64,000 nt of DNA, from positions 14,955,628 through 15,019,627 of the forward strand of contig NC_087075.1 of NCBI RefSeq assembly GCF_026151205.1. The letters are read 5' to 3'. This stretch comes from Bolinopsis microptera. Its lineage: Eukaryota > Ctenophora > Tentaculata > Lobata > Bolinopsidae. This document shows, piece by piece, positions 26,300-37,780 of this stretch (position 1 is the first letter of the stretch; each line of letters begins with the position of its first letter). The notes beneath the pieces were generated by a model. The model ran no database searches. It was not told the DNA's origin and was given only the letters and a program-made list of their open reading frames with translations. The position numbers and the translations under genes are program-made.

Positions 26300-26500
26300 T
26301 CCAGAATTGACTGGGACTGTTTTAGTTTCTCTTTCTCTTTCTATCTAACTTCACTCTCCGGAATTGACTGGGACTGTTTTAGTTTCTCTTTCTATCTAAC
26401 TTCACTCTCCGAATTTTGCAGCTTTGTCCTAACTTGTTTTGTTCTAACTTGTTTTGTTCTAACTTGTTTTGTTCTAACTTGTTTTGTTCTAACTTTTATA
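26300..26500 (+). repeat. Two adjacent small repeats
   Basis: A segment of about 58 bp containing GAATTGACTGGGACTGTTTT is duplicated in tandem (26301-26410). It is followed by about four to five 16-bp units TTGTTTTGTTCTAACT (26424-26500). Confidence 0.85.
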
Positions 26501-26758
26501 TTTTATCTCATGTTACTATAATATGTATATCACATCATGTATAATTTAACTGTCATTAGGTAAAGGTGAAGTTTACTTAATTACTGTAGATAAGTCACGG
26601 TACTTTCTACACACAGGACTGAAAGTCTTCGTTAGAAGTATCTGACTAGGTCACGTTATTATTATCATATTTTGTATTAATAGTAAGTCTATACTCTCTT
26701 AAATATATCATAATATAACTATAATACTAACGAATATAATACATTATCTCATAGTTTT

Positions 26759-29700
26759 ATGTACGAATCTCAGCGTTGCAACAAATGTAATACACGTATT
26801 CCTAAAGCACGTTCGTTCCTAATTTGCAGTCACTGCGACAAAATAAAACATATGAAATGCATGAAGTTATCTAAGTCTGAGGCAAAAATAATTGTAGATT
26901 CTGGCTCTGCCTGGATATGTTATGACTGTATTTCCAGCGCCTTACCAGTAAATGCATGCCCCTCGGCAAAGCCACCGAGACAAGGGCCCGTCATAGGTCC
27001 TAAATTTAAAGTTCAATGCACATGCTGTAATGGCTGGATTTACTCCCCCGCCAACCTGAAAACCTGCCACTGGTGCGAATCTAAAGTACATACCAAATGT
27101 CACTCCGACTTATTAGGATGCAGAAATTGCTGTGAAAATATGATCCCGGGATACTATGTACATTGCTATCAGCTATACTCATTACATACACATACTCACA
27201 CCGGCGTAATCCACAATCCCTACGATCGCTATCAGTTGATTAACGAAATAGGAAATACAATTGACCAAGATCAGGAACTCGAATATTGGAATGAGATTTC
27301 TGATATTTTAGTTAGCTGCAATTACATGGAGCCGACAAATGTAAGTTCGTCAGGAGCATGTGATCTTAAGATATTTACCTTAAACATACGGGGACTTCTT
27401 AAAAACGTAGACAAATTAAGAGAAGATATATTCACGTACTCGAAGTATGATGTCCTTTGTTTTAACGAGACTAATCTCTTGCAGGATAAGCTTCCTAATG
27501 GTATTAATGACCTAGTGCTTGAGGGATTTTATGAACCACTGTTACGAGATCCAATACGTAGTTCTGGTCGTGGTGGGGGTTTAGCAATTTATATCAATAC
27601 GCGCGTATGCGAGTCTGAAAATATTGAAAAATTCTTTCCCCAAAACTTTGATGTGACAGACAAGAGTGGTGAATTCATGTTGGTAAAACTCCATAACTGC
27701 AAAGGCTTTAACAAAACAAAGATAATCGTCAATATATATCGGTCACCAGCATCAAAAAATCCTGATAATTTTAACAAACTCATTGACTCCCTATTACACG
27801 GCATGGAAAGGCACTCGAGAAAACATACTATATTAGTCGGTGATTTCAATGTAGATCTTACACATTATGATACTGACAAACATTGTCAAAATTTGATTGA
27901 AACTATGATTAAATACGGTTTCTTTCAGCTAGTCTCACGTCCCACACGTATCACTGATCACAGTGCCACTCTTATAGATCATGTTTACAGCAATAACGTA
28001 CAACACACACACAGCTGCAATGTTCTTACTGTTGACCTGTCTGATCATCTAGCCACTCTTGTTACTATCTCACTTGGGCAATACAGCCACATTGCAGGGA
28101 GTAGAAACAAACGACACAGAGTCGACCATGAAATGAATATTGAAAAACGTATGTTTAACGAGTCGAACAACCTTAAATTTATTGAATTAATTGGATCCGA
28201 AATGTGGGAGGAAGTCACACGTGAAAATTGTGCTGATGAACAATATAACAAATTTATTGAAATATACGGTCAGCATTATGATGAGGCATACCCAGTGAAA
28301 ACCAATCATGTGCGCCGCAAATTTGAAAGGCAGGACCCCAAACCTTTTATGCTACCCTGGCTTGAAATTGCATGTGCTCGTAAAAACAAATTATTCCATG
28401 CCAAAATAGTGGACCCAACGGAGGAAAACTACAAGGCTTACAAAAAGCATAAGGCATTCTGCGACAAGCACGTCAATAAGGCAAAAGACAAATACTACAA
28501 AACACAATTTGATAAGTATAAAGATTGTTCAAAGAAACAATGGCAGCTGATCAACACTCTACTTGGCAGAAAATCTAAATCTCATAACAAAATTAAACTC
28601 CAAAACGCCGACGGAAATATCATAAATAGTGACAGTGATGTAGCTGAGCACTTTAACTCTTACTTCTCCAACATTGCCACAAAAATCAAAGATGCGATCA
28701 GCGCGCGTACTGTATTCGATCCAGGGGGTTTTAAACATTACCTTAGCAGCCCAGCTTCGCAGTCTATGTTCGTAAGACCAACTACCGAAAGTGAAGTTGA
28801 ACAAATTATTAGCAAGCTTAAGAATAAATCCACTCAAGACACTAAAATTGAACCCCTAAAAATTGTAAAAGACTGCCCCTCCTTCTGTAAAGTCTTGTCC
28901 ATAATCATTAACACATCATTTAGTCAAGGTATCTTCCCATCATCTCTCAAAATAGCTAAAGTTATACCAATTCACAAAGGAGGCAGCAAATCCGATGCCA
29001 CTAACTATCGACCCATATCTTTGCTGTGCACCTTTTCCAAATTGTATGAAAAACTTATGCATAATAGAGTAATGGACTTCCTTGACAAGAAAGGCTCGCT
29101 CTTTGAAGGGCAATATGGCTTCCGGCCAGGCCGATCCTGTGAGCATGCTCTTTTGGATGCTCAACACACGATTCTGAATTCCCTTGCCAAAAAGGAAGTT
29201 GCTCTATTACTCCTAGTCGACTTTAGTAAAGCTTTTGACGTTTTGTCTCATGATGTATTGATTGACAAACTCCAGCACTATGGAATCCGTGGGCAAGCTT
29301 TGCAATGGTTTAAATCCTACCTGAGCACACGTCAGCAATATGTATGTTTGAATGGTATTAAATCAGCTCTTAAACCTATTACATACGGAGTTCCACAGGG
29401 CAGTATTATGGGACCTTTGTTATTCCTAATCTACATCAATGATATGCCAAATATCAACAGTATGATAAAGTTTATACTCTACGCTGATGATGCAAATATC
29501 ATAATAAAAGGCAAAAATGCAAACGATGTTATACAAAAATTCAACCAATTCTCCCACGAGTTTGTACGCTGGGTTGACTGTAATGGACTTGCACTTAATC
29601 TAAAAAAGACCTGCTATATGCTTTTCGGTGTTAGAAATACTGATAATACTCCAAATATTCATATTGCAGACACACAATTAGAACGTAAAAGGGAAGCACG

Positions 29701-30418
29701 GTTCCTTGGCGTTATAATGGATGATAAACTAACATGGTCTAAGCATATAGCAGCTGTTAGATCAAAAATGATGCGGTATGTAGGAATTATGTATAAAATA
29801 AAACGTCACCTATCGATTCAAATAAGGCTACAGATATATCAAAGTTTTGTTCAATCGCATTTAAACTTCTGTTCAATTGTATGGGGGTTTGCAGCAAAAA
29901 ATCACATTGAATCACTCTTCTCACGACAAAAACAGGGTATTAGGGCAGTAATGCCAGGTCACATTAATTACTTTTACAAAGACGGTCGACTGCCAGAACA
30001 CACAAAACAATTTTTCAATAACAATGGTATACTCACAGTGCACAGTGTTATTGTAAAAAACACACTAATTCTCATGCACCGAATCAAACATTTCCGCAGC
30101 TCAGTCCCTCAACAAATCTGTATGACTATCCCAGAAAATGCACCCACTGCAAACTCAGATCACGTGACTGCAGCATCCTGGTTAGCCGAGTACAACACCA
30201 CACATTTCAGATCTTCGATGTTCTTCAAAGGACCTTTACTCTCAATTTATGCTGTAAATGCAAATGTAAGCACCCTACCCACACTTTTTTCCATAAACCT
30301 TTTTAAATCGGCTACAAAACGCATGCTCTTGAACCTGCAGAGTGAAAATGACGATGACACGTGGCCCAGTTTCTTATTACATAATATTCCAGGCCTAAGA
30401 AGGTCACAACGTGTCTGA
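26759..30418 (+). CDS. LINE polyprotein: zinc fingers, endonuclease, reverse transcriptase
   Basis: The product would nick genomic DNA and reverse-transcribe the element RNA at the nick. Residues 7-57 form a C4HC3 PHD-type finger (C7, C10, C23, C26, H31, C34, C54, C57, with the usual W at 52). A second cysteine/histidine finger lies at about 87-125 (CTCC, CHWC, HTKC, CRNC). An APE-type endonuclease occupies about 200-440: LNIRG, catalytic FNET (about 232), GDFNVD (about 360), LSDH (about 427). The reverse transcriptase spans about 690-1010: NYRPISLL, LLVDFSKAFD, GVPQGSIMGPLLF and the catalytic FILYADD (about 904). No RNase H is seen. The start is the first ATG of the frame, just upstream of the first finger. 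All catalytic motifs are present, so it may be competent. Confidence 0.9.
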   Translation: MYESQRCNKCNTRIPKARSFLICSHCDKIKHMKCMKLSKSEAKIIVDSGSAWICYDCISSALPVNACPSAKPPRQGPVIGPKFKVQCTCCNGWIYSPANLKTCHWCESKVHTKCHSDLLGCRNCCENMIPGYYVHCYQLYSLHTHTHTGVIHNPYDRYQLINEIGNTIDQDQELEYWNEISDILVSCNYMEPTNVSSSGACDLKIFTLNIRGLLKNVDKLREDIFTYSKYDVLCFNETNLLQDKLPNGINDLVLEGFYEPLLRDPIRSSGRGGGLAIYINTRVCESENIEKFFPQNFDVTDKSGEFMLVKLHNCKGFNKTKIIVNIYRSPASKNPDNFNKLIDSLLHGMERHSRKHTILVGDFNVDLTHYDTDKHCQNLIETMIKYGFFQLVSRPTRITDHSATLIDHVYSNNVQHTHSCNVLTVDLSDHLATLVTISLGQYSHIAGSRNKRHRVDHEMNIEKRMFNESNNLKFIELIGSEMWEEVTRENCADEQYNKFIEIYGQHYDEAYPVKTNHVRRKFERQDPKPFMLPWLEIACARKNKLFHAKIVDPTEENYKAYKKHKAFCDKHVNKAKDKYYKTQFDKYKDCSKKQWQLINTLLGRKSKSHNKIKLQNADGNIINSDSDVAEHFNSYFSNIATKIKDAISARTVFDPGGFKHYLSSPASQSMFVRPTTESEVEQIISKLKNKSTQDTKIEPLKIVKDCPSFCKVLSIIINTSFSQGIFPSSLKIAKVIPIHKGGSKSDATNYRPISLLCTFSKLYEKLMHNRVMDFLDKKGSLFEGQYGFRPGRSCEHALLDAQHTILNSLAKKEVALLLLVDFSKAFDVLSHDVLIDKLQHYGIRGQALQWFKSYLSTRQQYVCLNGIKSALKPITYGVPQGSIMGPLLFLIYINDMPNINSMIKFILYADDANIIIKGKNANDVIQKFNQFSHEFVRWVDCNGLALNLKKTCYMLFGVRNTDNTPNIHIADTQLERKREARFLGVIMDDKLTWSKHIAAVRSKMMRYVGIMYKIKRHLSIQIRLQIYQSFVQSHLNFCSIVWGFAAKNHIESLFSRQKQGIRAVMPGHINYFYKDGRLPEHTKQFFNNNGILTVHSVIVKNTLILMHRIKHFRSSVPQQICMTIPENAPTANSDHVTAASWLAEYNTTHFRSSMFFKGPLLSIYAVNANVSTLPTLFSINLFKSATKRMLLNLQSENDDDTWPSFLLHNIPGLRRSQRV

Positions 30419-30573
30419 AAGTTACTGGACACAACGGTCATTATATCAGTTTAGTGAATTAGTTAATTAGTTAATTAGTAAATCAGTTATTAGTCATATG
30501 GTTATTATTAAGTACTATATATTATATGATATTACAAAAATAAACTATGAATGTATATTTGCACACAAAAAAA
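26759..30573 (+). mobile_element. Intact-looking LINE (non-LTR retrotransposon)
   Basis: The body is a single uninterrupted 1219-codon ORF followed by about 150 bp of 3' sequence with AATAAA-like motifs and a short A run at about 30566-30573. No long terminal repeats flank it. The 5' boundary is not determined, and I could not see a clear target duplication. Absence of any stop or frameshift suggests recent insertion. Family placement (CR1/L2-like) rests on RT motif wording and is inferred. Confidence 0.85.
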
Positions 30574-32879
30574 ACTAGAACAAACTGATCACAGACTAGC
30601 GGCAACTAATATTAATGGATAAGCCACACAACCTAAATTCCAGGTCCATATTTACACTGCCACATTCCCCACTATCACTATTTTCCTATCAGCACAAACC
30701 GTAATTAATTGATTTCAACAATCACAAACACTACATATCCAAACTAATGGCATGGCATAGCAATATCTACGATATCCTAAATCAGTCCCTAACAAACTTA
30801 GCGCGAGTCTGAAAGGCTGTTGGAAGCACAGAGTGCTCCATATTTTGTTTTTATCAATAAACCCTTTTTTTTTTCATTTTCTTTTTTTTTAATAAATTTA
30901 TTAACTGCGTGCAAATTTGTGTTTCAGATTTGATCTATTTATGATATATATTTATGATTATGTAATAAAGTTATTAATATTATATTCGTAAACATTGGCT
31001 GGCTTACAAACCAGTCCCCAAACAAACAAACAAACAATTATAATATATCACCTGTTGCACCACACAGTCACTATCAATGTACAGATATCACTTTCTCTTT
31101 CTTGTTTCCTCACTACAATACTACACGATGTAACACTTGGGAGTGCCTATGTACTTATTGTATTGATCATTACCAAGTAGTGGCCTTTAACGGTGATTAT
31201 AAATATATTGACAGCACCAGAACGAGGCCTATACACTGTATACACTAGACCTCCTTATATGGGCATCACGTGGCATTGCTGTGTATAATTGTAGCTTGTT
31301 GCCCAGTTAATCATTATGCTCCCTTTGTGAGCTCATATTTCTTTGTTTCGCCTTTGGGAAGCTTGTCCCTTTTATTAATTTGTAGTTACAATTTTTCTGT
31401 TATCTATTTTTCTGTTATCACCGGGACTGCTATTTCAGTGTTCGGTGATCGGATGATTATGATTATTATGTATTTTATTCAAAAGATGTAAACACTGTTA
31501 ATAGTTGTACACTTAACTTGGTTTATGCATATTGTACCTACATTTCCGTTTGACCCAGGAATCTCTTCGGTATTACCTATCTGTCAACAAATCCATCAAT
31601 AACCAGTCATATTTTCCATATGTTCCACATACTTTGGTTATATTCCGACTATATTGCTTCCATTCCAAGTTTAAACCCCTGCATCCATTTTGCACGCCCC
31701 TACATGCAACCTATCCTCGCTCACTCCTCTCTGATAACTCCTTCATAATATTAACTGTTTCACGGAGTTTTTGTCAACTTCTTATTGGGCATTCCAGCAA
31801 TACTTGAATAACTTATGATGATATAATAAGTCGGTAACCCGGATGTCCGGTATTCGCTAATATATGAGCATACATAATAATATATGTGCATATTATTCTT
31901 AAACACTATGCGTTGCACTTAGTTAAAATTATCGTATGATAATCGTTCGTTCACAATAAACCTCACAAAACCTCAGTTATACCCAGTTATCCGCAGTTTA
32001 ACTCCTTCATAATATTAACTGTTTATACCCAGTTATACCCAGTTTATATATCCAGTTGAGACCGGATATTCAACCCATACTGCGGATAAATTTTAGATAA
32101 TGTATTCTATAAATACACGACGTTTACACATAAATTTAGCTTAGTCATTCGTTCAGATCGATTTGTTAACACACACACATTGCACATTAAACATTTGAGA
32201 TACATCAAACTGTCAAACGATATTGCCTGGCTTCAATAGCGTTATCCCCCTGTAATTGATCAACTTGACTGTAATTTCTGCATTTTATCCCTTTGACATC
32301 TACAACATTTTAACACTTTAATAATTTAAGTAAAACATTAAACTTATAGTTATACACTAAATCTTCTTATATGGGCATCACGTCTTACATTACTCCTTCA
32401 TAATATTAACTGTTAACATTATTACTTTCACTTACTGTACAGTGTACGTGCTCCGTTAATGTAAACACACAATATTGAGTAACATGATACACTTACCCTA
32501 AATTATCACTGCGTTTCTCCACTCTACTCAAGGTAATTTTCTAGGGCACAACTTTTTGCACAGCTCGCTTCAATGGAGATGTTCAGGTTAAATCATAATC
32601 CGGAAATAAATCATTCGAAAAAATTTACTCAGCGTTTATAATACCTAAATCTCGAACCTTCTGGAAGTGTTTAGCAGGGTTCTGCACAACTTCTAACGAA
32701 AGCCACGCGACCAGTTTAACCGGTTCACAACAACAGTTTCCTGTCTCACTTGAGTTGTGGCGGTTCTGATTTGCAGACGTGTCGGATCTCCAATCAGGTT
32801 GAGAGCGCAGTCAATCTGCTTTGGCGGCTGTCACTCTCCAAGAACCGTCACAAGATATTATTACCTGGCGGTCACTGGT
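30574..32879. other. Intergenic with dispersed short motifs
   Basis: No gene seen. CTCCTTCATAATATTAAC occurs at about 31739, 32002 and 32393. CTTATATGGGCATCACGT occurs at about 31254 and 32365. T-rich runs lie at 30868-30892. Confidence 0.55.
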
Positions 32880-33005
32880 CAGTGAAATATACCTCTCAAA
32901 CCAGCCAATCAGAACACATCACTCACACCACGTGACACAAACCAACCAATCAGAACACAGCACTCACACCACGTGACACAAACCAGCCAATCAGATCACT
33001 CTGTA
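32880..33005 (+). repeat. CCAAT + E-box cassette repeat, cluster 1
   Basis: Three units of about 39-48 bp, each with AACCAGCCAATCAGA or AACCAACCAATCAGA and then usually CTCACACCACGTGACAC. Each unit pairs an NF-Y-type CCAATCAG box with a bHLH CACGTGAC box. The same cassette recurs at 33440-33528. Regulatory role is inferred. Confidence 0.75.
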
Positions 33006-33439
33006 TGTATTCTACAGAAATATACCTCGTATCTCTGCGTACGTGGCACGTAATTTATGCGGTTCAGATATTATTCAAACAAACAATGGTAGTGTTGGTG
33101 TGAATATTAGAATATCAGAATATGGTATAATAACACTACTAATATATCTGATACTGGGTGTGTGTGTGTTACCATAGTTACCATGGTTACCGTACGAGGA
33201 TCATCTCCCTCATGTAAATAACAGCCGTTTGTTATTGAATGTATATTTTGGCTGTTATTTGTCTCGCCAACTACTAAGTAGACTGGACACCTTGGGAAAC
33301 CGAAGATACACAAGTACAACGGGCAGTGAAACTAGAAATATTACGCTGCTTTACTTGTATAATTACCATTACACTTTCTCTTTCACACTTCACATTATGT
33401 TGATTTGGCAGGTGATCTATAAGCCAAGCACTGGTGTTG
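33006..33439. other. Spacer between the two CCAAT/E-box clusters
   Basis: Contains GTTACCATAGTTACCATGG at about 33170. No gene seen; the short frames are not convincing. Confidence 0.5.
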
Positions 33440-33528
33440 TGGCGGCACAGCACTCACATCACGTGACAGAAACCAACCAATCAGAACACAGTACTCACAC
33501 CACGTGACACAAACCAACCAATCAGAAA
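33440..33528 (+). repeat. CCAAT + E-box cassette repeat, cluster 2
   Basis: Two units with CTCACACCACGTGAC or CTCACATCACGTGAC and AACCAACCAATCAGA, nearly identical to cluster 1 about 550 bp away. Confidence 0.75.
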
Positions 33529-33805
33529 TATATGTGGTTTAGTCTGAAATCAGCTATAGCTATCTTTATCATGTTTCACTTCGTGTCTCTCGTTTACCAT
33601 GTTTATTGTTTGTAGTTGAACCAAATTTGTATTTTAAATTTGTAACAGTTTTATGCTCTTCTCAAGGATACACTAATATAAAAGTAACACAGTAACCATG
33701 GTAACACACTAAAAGCTACTTTTTACAGCTTTCTTGTTTAATTAGATGCACCTTGTACTACAACTGATACATGTCAAAATACCACATTCTAACACACAAA
33801 ACGCC

Positions 33806-33914
33806 TGTGTTACACTAGATCCCCTTATATGGGCATCACGTGTTACACTGGATCTCCTTATATGGGCATCACGTGTTACACTGGATCTCCTTATATGGGC
33901 ATCACGTGTTACAT
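33806..33914 (+). repeat. 33-bp tandem repeat, 3.3 copies
   Basis: The unit contains TGTTACACTGGATCT followed by CCTTATATGGGCATCACG. Single copies of its core lie at about 31254 and 32365. Confidence 0.9.
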
Positions 33915-34067
33915 GTGTAATAAACAACTCATTATATCAGACATATCATGATTCCATAGCCTCAACAACTCACTGCTCGATATCTGTACATCAAGTAGCT
34001 GTGATCTTGCATGATTTTCATGACCTGATAGATTGAGTTTGAGTTTTTCTATAATATTACTTATTTT

Positions 34068-34190
34068 CACAGTCCTCTTATTTCGCACAGTCTTCTTATT
34101 TCGTACAGTCTCTTATTTCGTACAGTCTCTTATTTCGTACAGTCTCTTATTTCGTACAGTCTCTTATTTCGTACAGTCTTCTTATATCGT
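34068..34190 (+). repeat. 17-bp tandem repeat
   Basis: About seven units related to TCTTATTTCGTACAGTC. Confidence 0.85.
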
Positions 34191-34589
34191 ACTTTTCATC
34201 AGCTACTATGCACGTTGTTTTTAATACAGTTTATTTCTTTTCCTCCTGTATTTTTCTGATATCTTACACAATTCTCGCTGACAAAGGTGTCATGCGTATT
34301 AAGGTTTTTCCACGGAAAATTCGAATGAAAATCCTTACAAGGAGCACTAAAGTTAACACTGAATCCGTTACATTTTGATAATTGAACGATCCTAAAATCA
34401 AATTCCTAATAATAATAACGAATATTATGAGCGGTATAAGCTTTGTTTTCTACTGGATATAATTTTCCGCATACCAGAAAAACAATGAACAATTGACTGT
34501 TCATTCCTTGGAATAACGGTCCATTCTGCTCATCTAATTTCATGTGCACTTCACCCCTTAATCAGGGTATACAGTCTCACTTGTCGTGT
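34191..34589. other. Intergenic, nothing recognised
   Basis: No supported feature. Confidence 0.45.
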
Positions 34590-34676
34590 GATCAGGTAAC
34601 CAGGTAACCAGGTAACCAGGTAACCAGGTAACCGTGTAACCAGGTAACCAGGTAACCAGGTAACCATGTAACCAGG
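34590..34676 (+). repeat. (AGGTAACC)n microsatellite
   Basis: About ten units with one or two substitutions; same family as the 8-bp arrays at 0.4-3.2 kb. Confidence 0.9.
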
Positions 34677-35321
34677 CACGTCATCCCTTAATCAGGCTAT
34701 ACTACTACAAGTGAGACTATCAGTCTCTTTGGAGCTGATTCCACGAAAACGTCGCCTCATACCATACATCACGTTTGCTGTTTTATTATGATTTTCTCTG
34801 GAACTGTTCCCAATTTGATCACCTGTCTCACCTCACAGTATAATTCCTCTGTACTAGCATGGCTCACTGCGTCGCATTCGCTTCTAATTCTCTCTGATAC
34901 CTACATAATACCTTATCTAGATGAATTATCCCAATTATCAAAATTCCAGTGCCTGATTTTCTCTTCCGTTACGGTTCACTTCCATGAAATGAAACTCTAT
35001 ACTGCTACTCTACTGTAGTGTACGTGGTTTTAGAAAACAATTGGAACTAGACATTTCTAGCAGCTCATTCTGTGTACGTGACATGACAGAACAACCAGTA
35101 GTCTAGAAGCTCACTATGTACAATGTATTTGTTGACAATTTCCAAGAAAGAAGCCCTAATAGCACCAAACTTAACAGTTATTTTATAACACAAGTAAAAT
35201 TATCTGTTAGCTATTTGTAGTAAGATAATGTCTTTATCAGAGGCCGGCTCTAGGATCAGTGAAAGTATTAGTATACCAGTACTGTATTTAACAGGGTAGT
35301 GTTGGCAGGTTACGCATGTCA
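34677..35321. other. Intergenic, nothing recognised
   Basis: A 76-codon frame at 34788-35018 has no recognisable domain. Confidence 0.45.
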
Positions 35322-37245
35322 CTACGGCCCTTGTTCAGCGATAGAAGGCCCACTAAAGTAAGTAGATTCGATATCTCCGGCCCTTATTCAGCGATAGAAG
35401 GCCCACTAAAGTAAGTAGATTCGATATCTCCGGCCCTTATTCAGCGATAGAAGGCCCGCTAAAGTCAGTAGATTCGATATCTCCGGCCCTTGTTCAGCGA
35501 TAGAAGGCCCACTAAAGTAAGTAGATTCGATATCTCCGGCCCTTATTCAGCGATAGAAGGCCCACTAAAGTAAGTAGATTCGATATCTCCGGCCCTTATT
35601 CAGCGATAGAAGGCCCGCTAAAGTCAGTAGATTCGATATCTCCGGCCCTTGTTCAGCGATAGAAGGCCCACTAAAGTAAGTAGATTCGATATCTCCGGCC
35701 CTTGTTCAGCGATAGAAGGCCCACTAAAGTCAGTAGATTCGATATCTCCGGCCCTTATTCAGCGATAGAAGGCCCGCTAAAGTCAGTAGATTCGATATCT
35801 CCGGCCCTTATTCAGCGATAGAAGGCCCGCTAAAGTCAGTAGATTCGATATCTCCGGCCCTTGTTCAGCGATAGAAGGCCCACTAAAGTCAGTAGATTCG
35901 ATATCTCCGGCCCTTATTCAGCGATAGAAGGCCCGCTAAAGTCAGTAGATTCGATATCTCCGGCCCTTGTTCAGCGATAGAAGGCCCACTAAAGTAAGTA
36001 GATTCGATATCTCCGGCCCTTGTTCAGCGATAGAAGGCCCACTAAAGTCAGTAGATTCGATATCTCCGGCCCTTATTCAGCGATAGAAGGCCCGCTAAAG
36101 TCAGTAGATTCGATATCTCCGGCCCTTGTTCAGCGATAGAAGGCCCACTAAAGTAAGTAGATTCGATATCTCCGGCCCTTATTCAGCGATAGAAGGCCCA
36201 CTAAAGTCAGTAGATTCGATATCTCCGGCCCTTGTTCAGCGATAGAAGGCCCACTAAAGTCAGTAGATTCGATATCTCCGGCCCTTGTTCAGTGATAGAA
36301 GGCCCACTAAAGTCAGTAGAATCGATATCTCCGGCCCTTGTTCAGCGATAGAAGGCCCACTAAAGTCAGTAGAATCGATATCTCCGGCCCTTATTCAGCG
36401 ATAGAAGGCCCACTAAAGTCAGTAGATTCGATATCTCCGGCCCTTATTCAGCGATAGAAGGCCCACTAAAGTCAGTAGATTCGATATCTCCGGCCCTTAT
36501 TCAGCGATAGAAGGCCCGCTAAAGTCAGTAGATTCGATATCTCCGGCCCTTGTTCAGCGATAGAAGGCCCACTAAAGTAAGTAGATTCGATATCTCCGGC
36601 CCTTGTTCAGCGATAGAAGGCCCACTAAAGTAAGTAGATTCGATATCTCCGGCCCTTGTTCAGCGATAGAAGGCCCACTAAAGTCAGTAGATTCGATATC
36701 TCCGGCCCTTATTCAGCGATAGAAGGCCCACTAAAGTCAGTAGATTCGATATCTCCGGCCCTTGTTCAGCGATAGAAGGCCCACTAAAGTCAGTAGATTC
36801 GATATCTCCGGCCCTTATTCAGCGATAGAAGGCCCACTAAAGTCAGTAGATTCGATATCTCCGGCCCTTGTTCAGCGATAGAAGGCCCGCTAAAGTCAGT
36901 AGATTCGATATCTCCGGCCCTTATTCAGCGATAGAAGGCCCACTAAAGTCAGTAGATTCGATATCTCCGGCCCTTGTTCAGCGATAGAAGGCCCACTAAA
37001 GTCAGTAGATTCGATATCTCCGGCCCTTGTTCAGCGATAGAAGGCCCACTAAAGTCAGTAGATCCGATATCTCCGGCCCTTGTTCAGCGATAGAAGGCCC
37101 ACTAAAGTCAGTAGATTCGATATCTCCGGCCCTTATTCAGCGATAGAAGGCCCGCTAAAGTCAGTAGATTCGATATCTCCGGCCCTTGTTCAGCGATAGA
37201 AGGCCCACTAAAGTCAGTAGAATCGATATCTCCGGCCCTTATTCG
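35322..37245 (+). repeat. 53-bp satellite, about 36 copies
   Basis: The unit reads CGGCCCTTRTTCAGCGATAG, AAGGCCCRCTAAAGTMAGTA, GATTCGATATCTC. Nearly all variation lies at three two-state sites: A/G in CTTRTTC, A/G in CCCRCTA and A/C in AGTMAGT. Copies 1-3 and 4-6 carry the same three haplotypes in the same order, so some expansion occurred in 159-bp blocks. Rare extra variants are GAATCG, GATCCG and CAGTGATAG. The last copy degenerates at about 37237. Confidence 0.95.
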
Positions 37246-37465
37246 GTAATGTCAGGCCCACATTTTGAGTAATAGTATCGGACCTGGGCACTACTAATAT
37301 ACCTGGGCAGGGCTTCAACAGCAGCCGTCTCATGCTCGTGTGTGCATGTTTTATCATATAACATTCTCACTGCTATATTATATTTTCACTGTTTTTCTCA
37401 CCCCTGTCAACTGTAGAGCTCTATTTCTGTACACTCTACATAACACTTGTGCAGAGCTACCAGAA

Positions 37466-37470
37466 CAAAC

Positions 37471-37505
<35 letters not shown>

Positions 37506-37780
37506 CTCCACTTGCTATGTGCAGAGCTACCTGGTTACCTGGTTACCTGGTTACCTGGTTACCTGGTTACCTGGCTGGTTACCTGGTTACCTGGTTACAG
37601 AGCGCTACCAGGACAAACTCCTCCTCTTCCTCCTCCTCCACTTGCTATGTGCAGAGCTACCTGGTTACCTGGTTACCTGGTTACCTGGTTACCTGGTTAC
37701 CTGGTTACCTGGTTACCTGGTTACCTGGTTACCTGGTTACCTGGTTACTTGGTGACTTGGTAACTTGGTAACCTGGTCAG
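37466..37780 (+). repeat. Composite (CTC)n / (CTGGTTAC)n repeat
   Basis: Two modules, each with CTCCTC-rich sequence, then CTTGCTATGTGCAGAGCTAC, then a run of CTGGTTAC 8-mers (about 37530-37600 and 37660-37750). The tail becomes TTGGTGACTTGGTAACTTGG. All three forward frames are open for about 100 codons, which is a repeat effect. Confidence 0.9.

Noticed and set aside
35322-37245. CRISPR-like regular array
   Set aside because: There are no unique spacers; units are contiguous and near-identical, so it is a eukaryotic satellite.
37340-37771. Three overlapping frames of about 100-140 codons
   Set aside because: All three frames open through CTC/CTGGTTAC repeats; not a gene.
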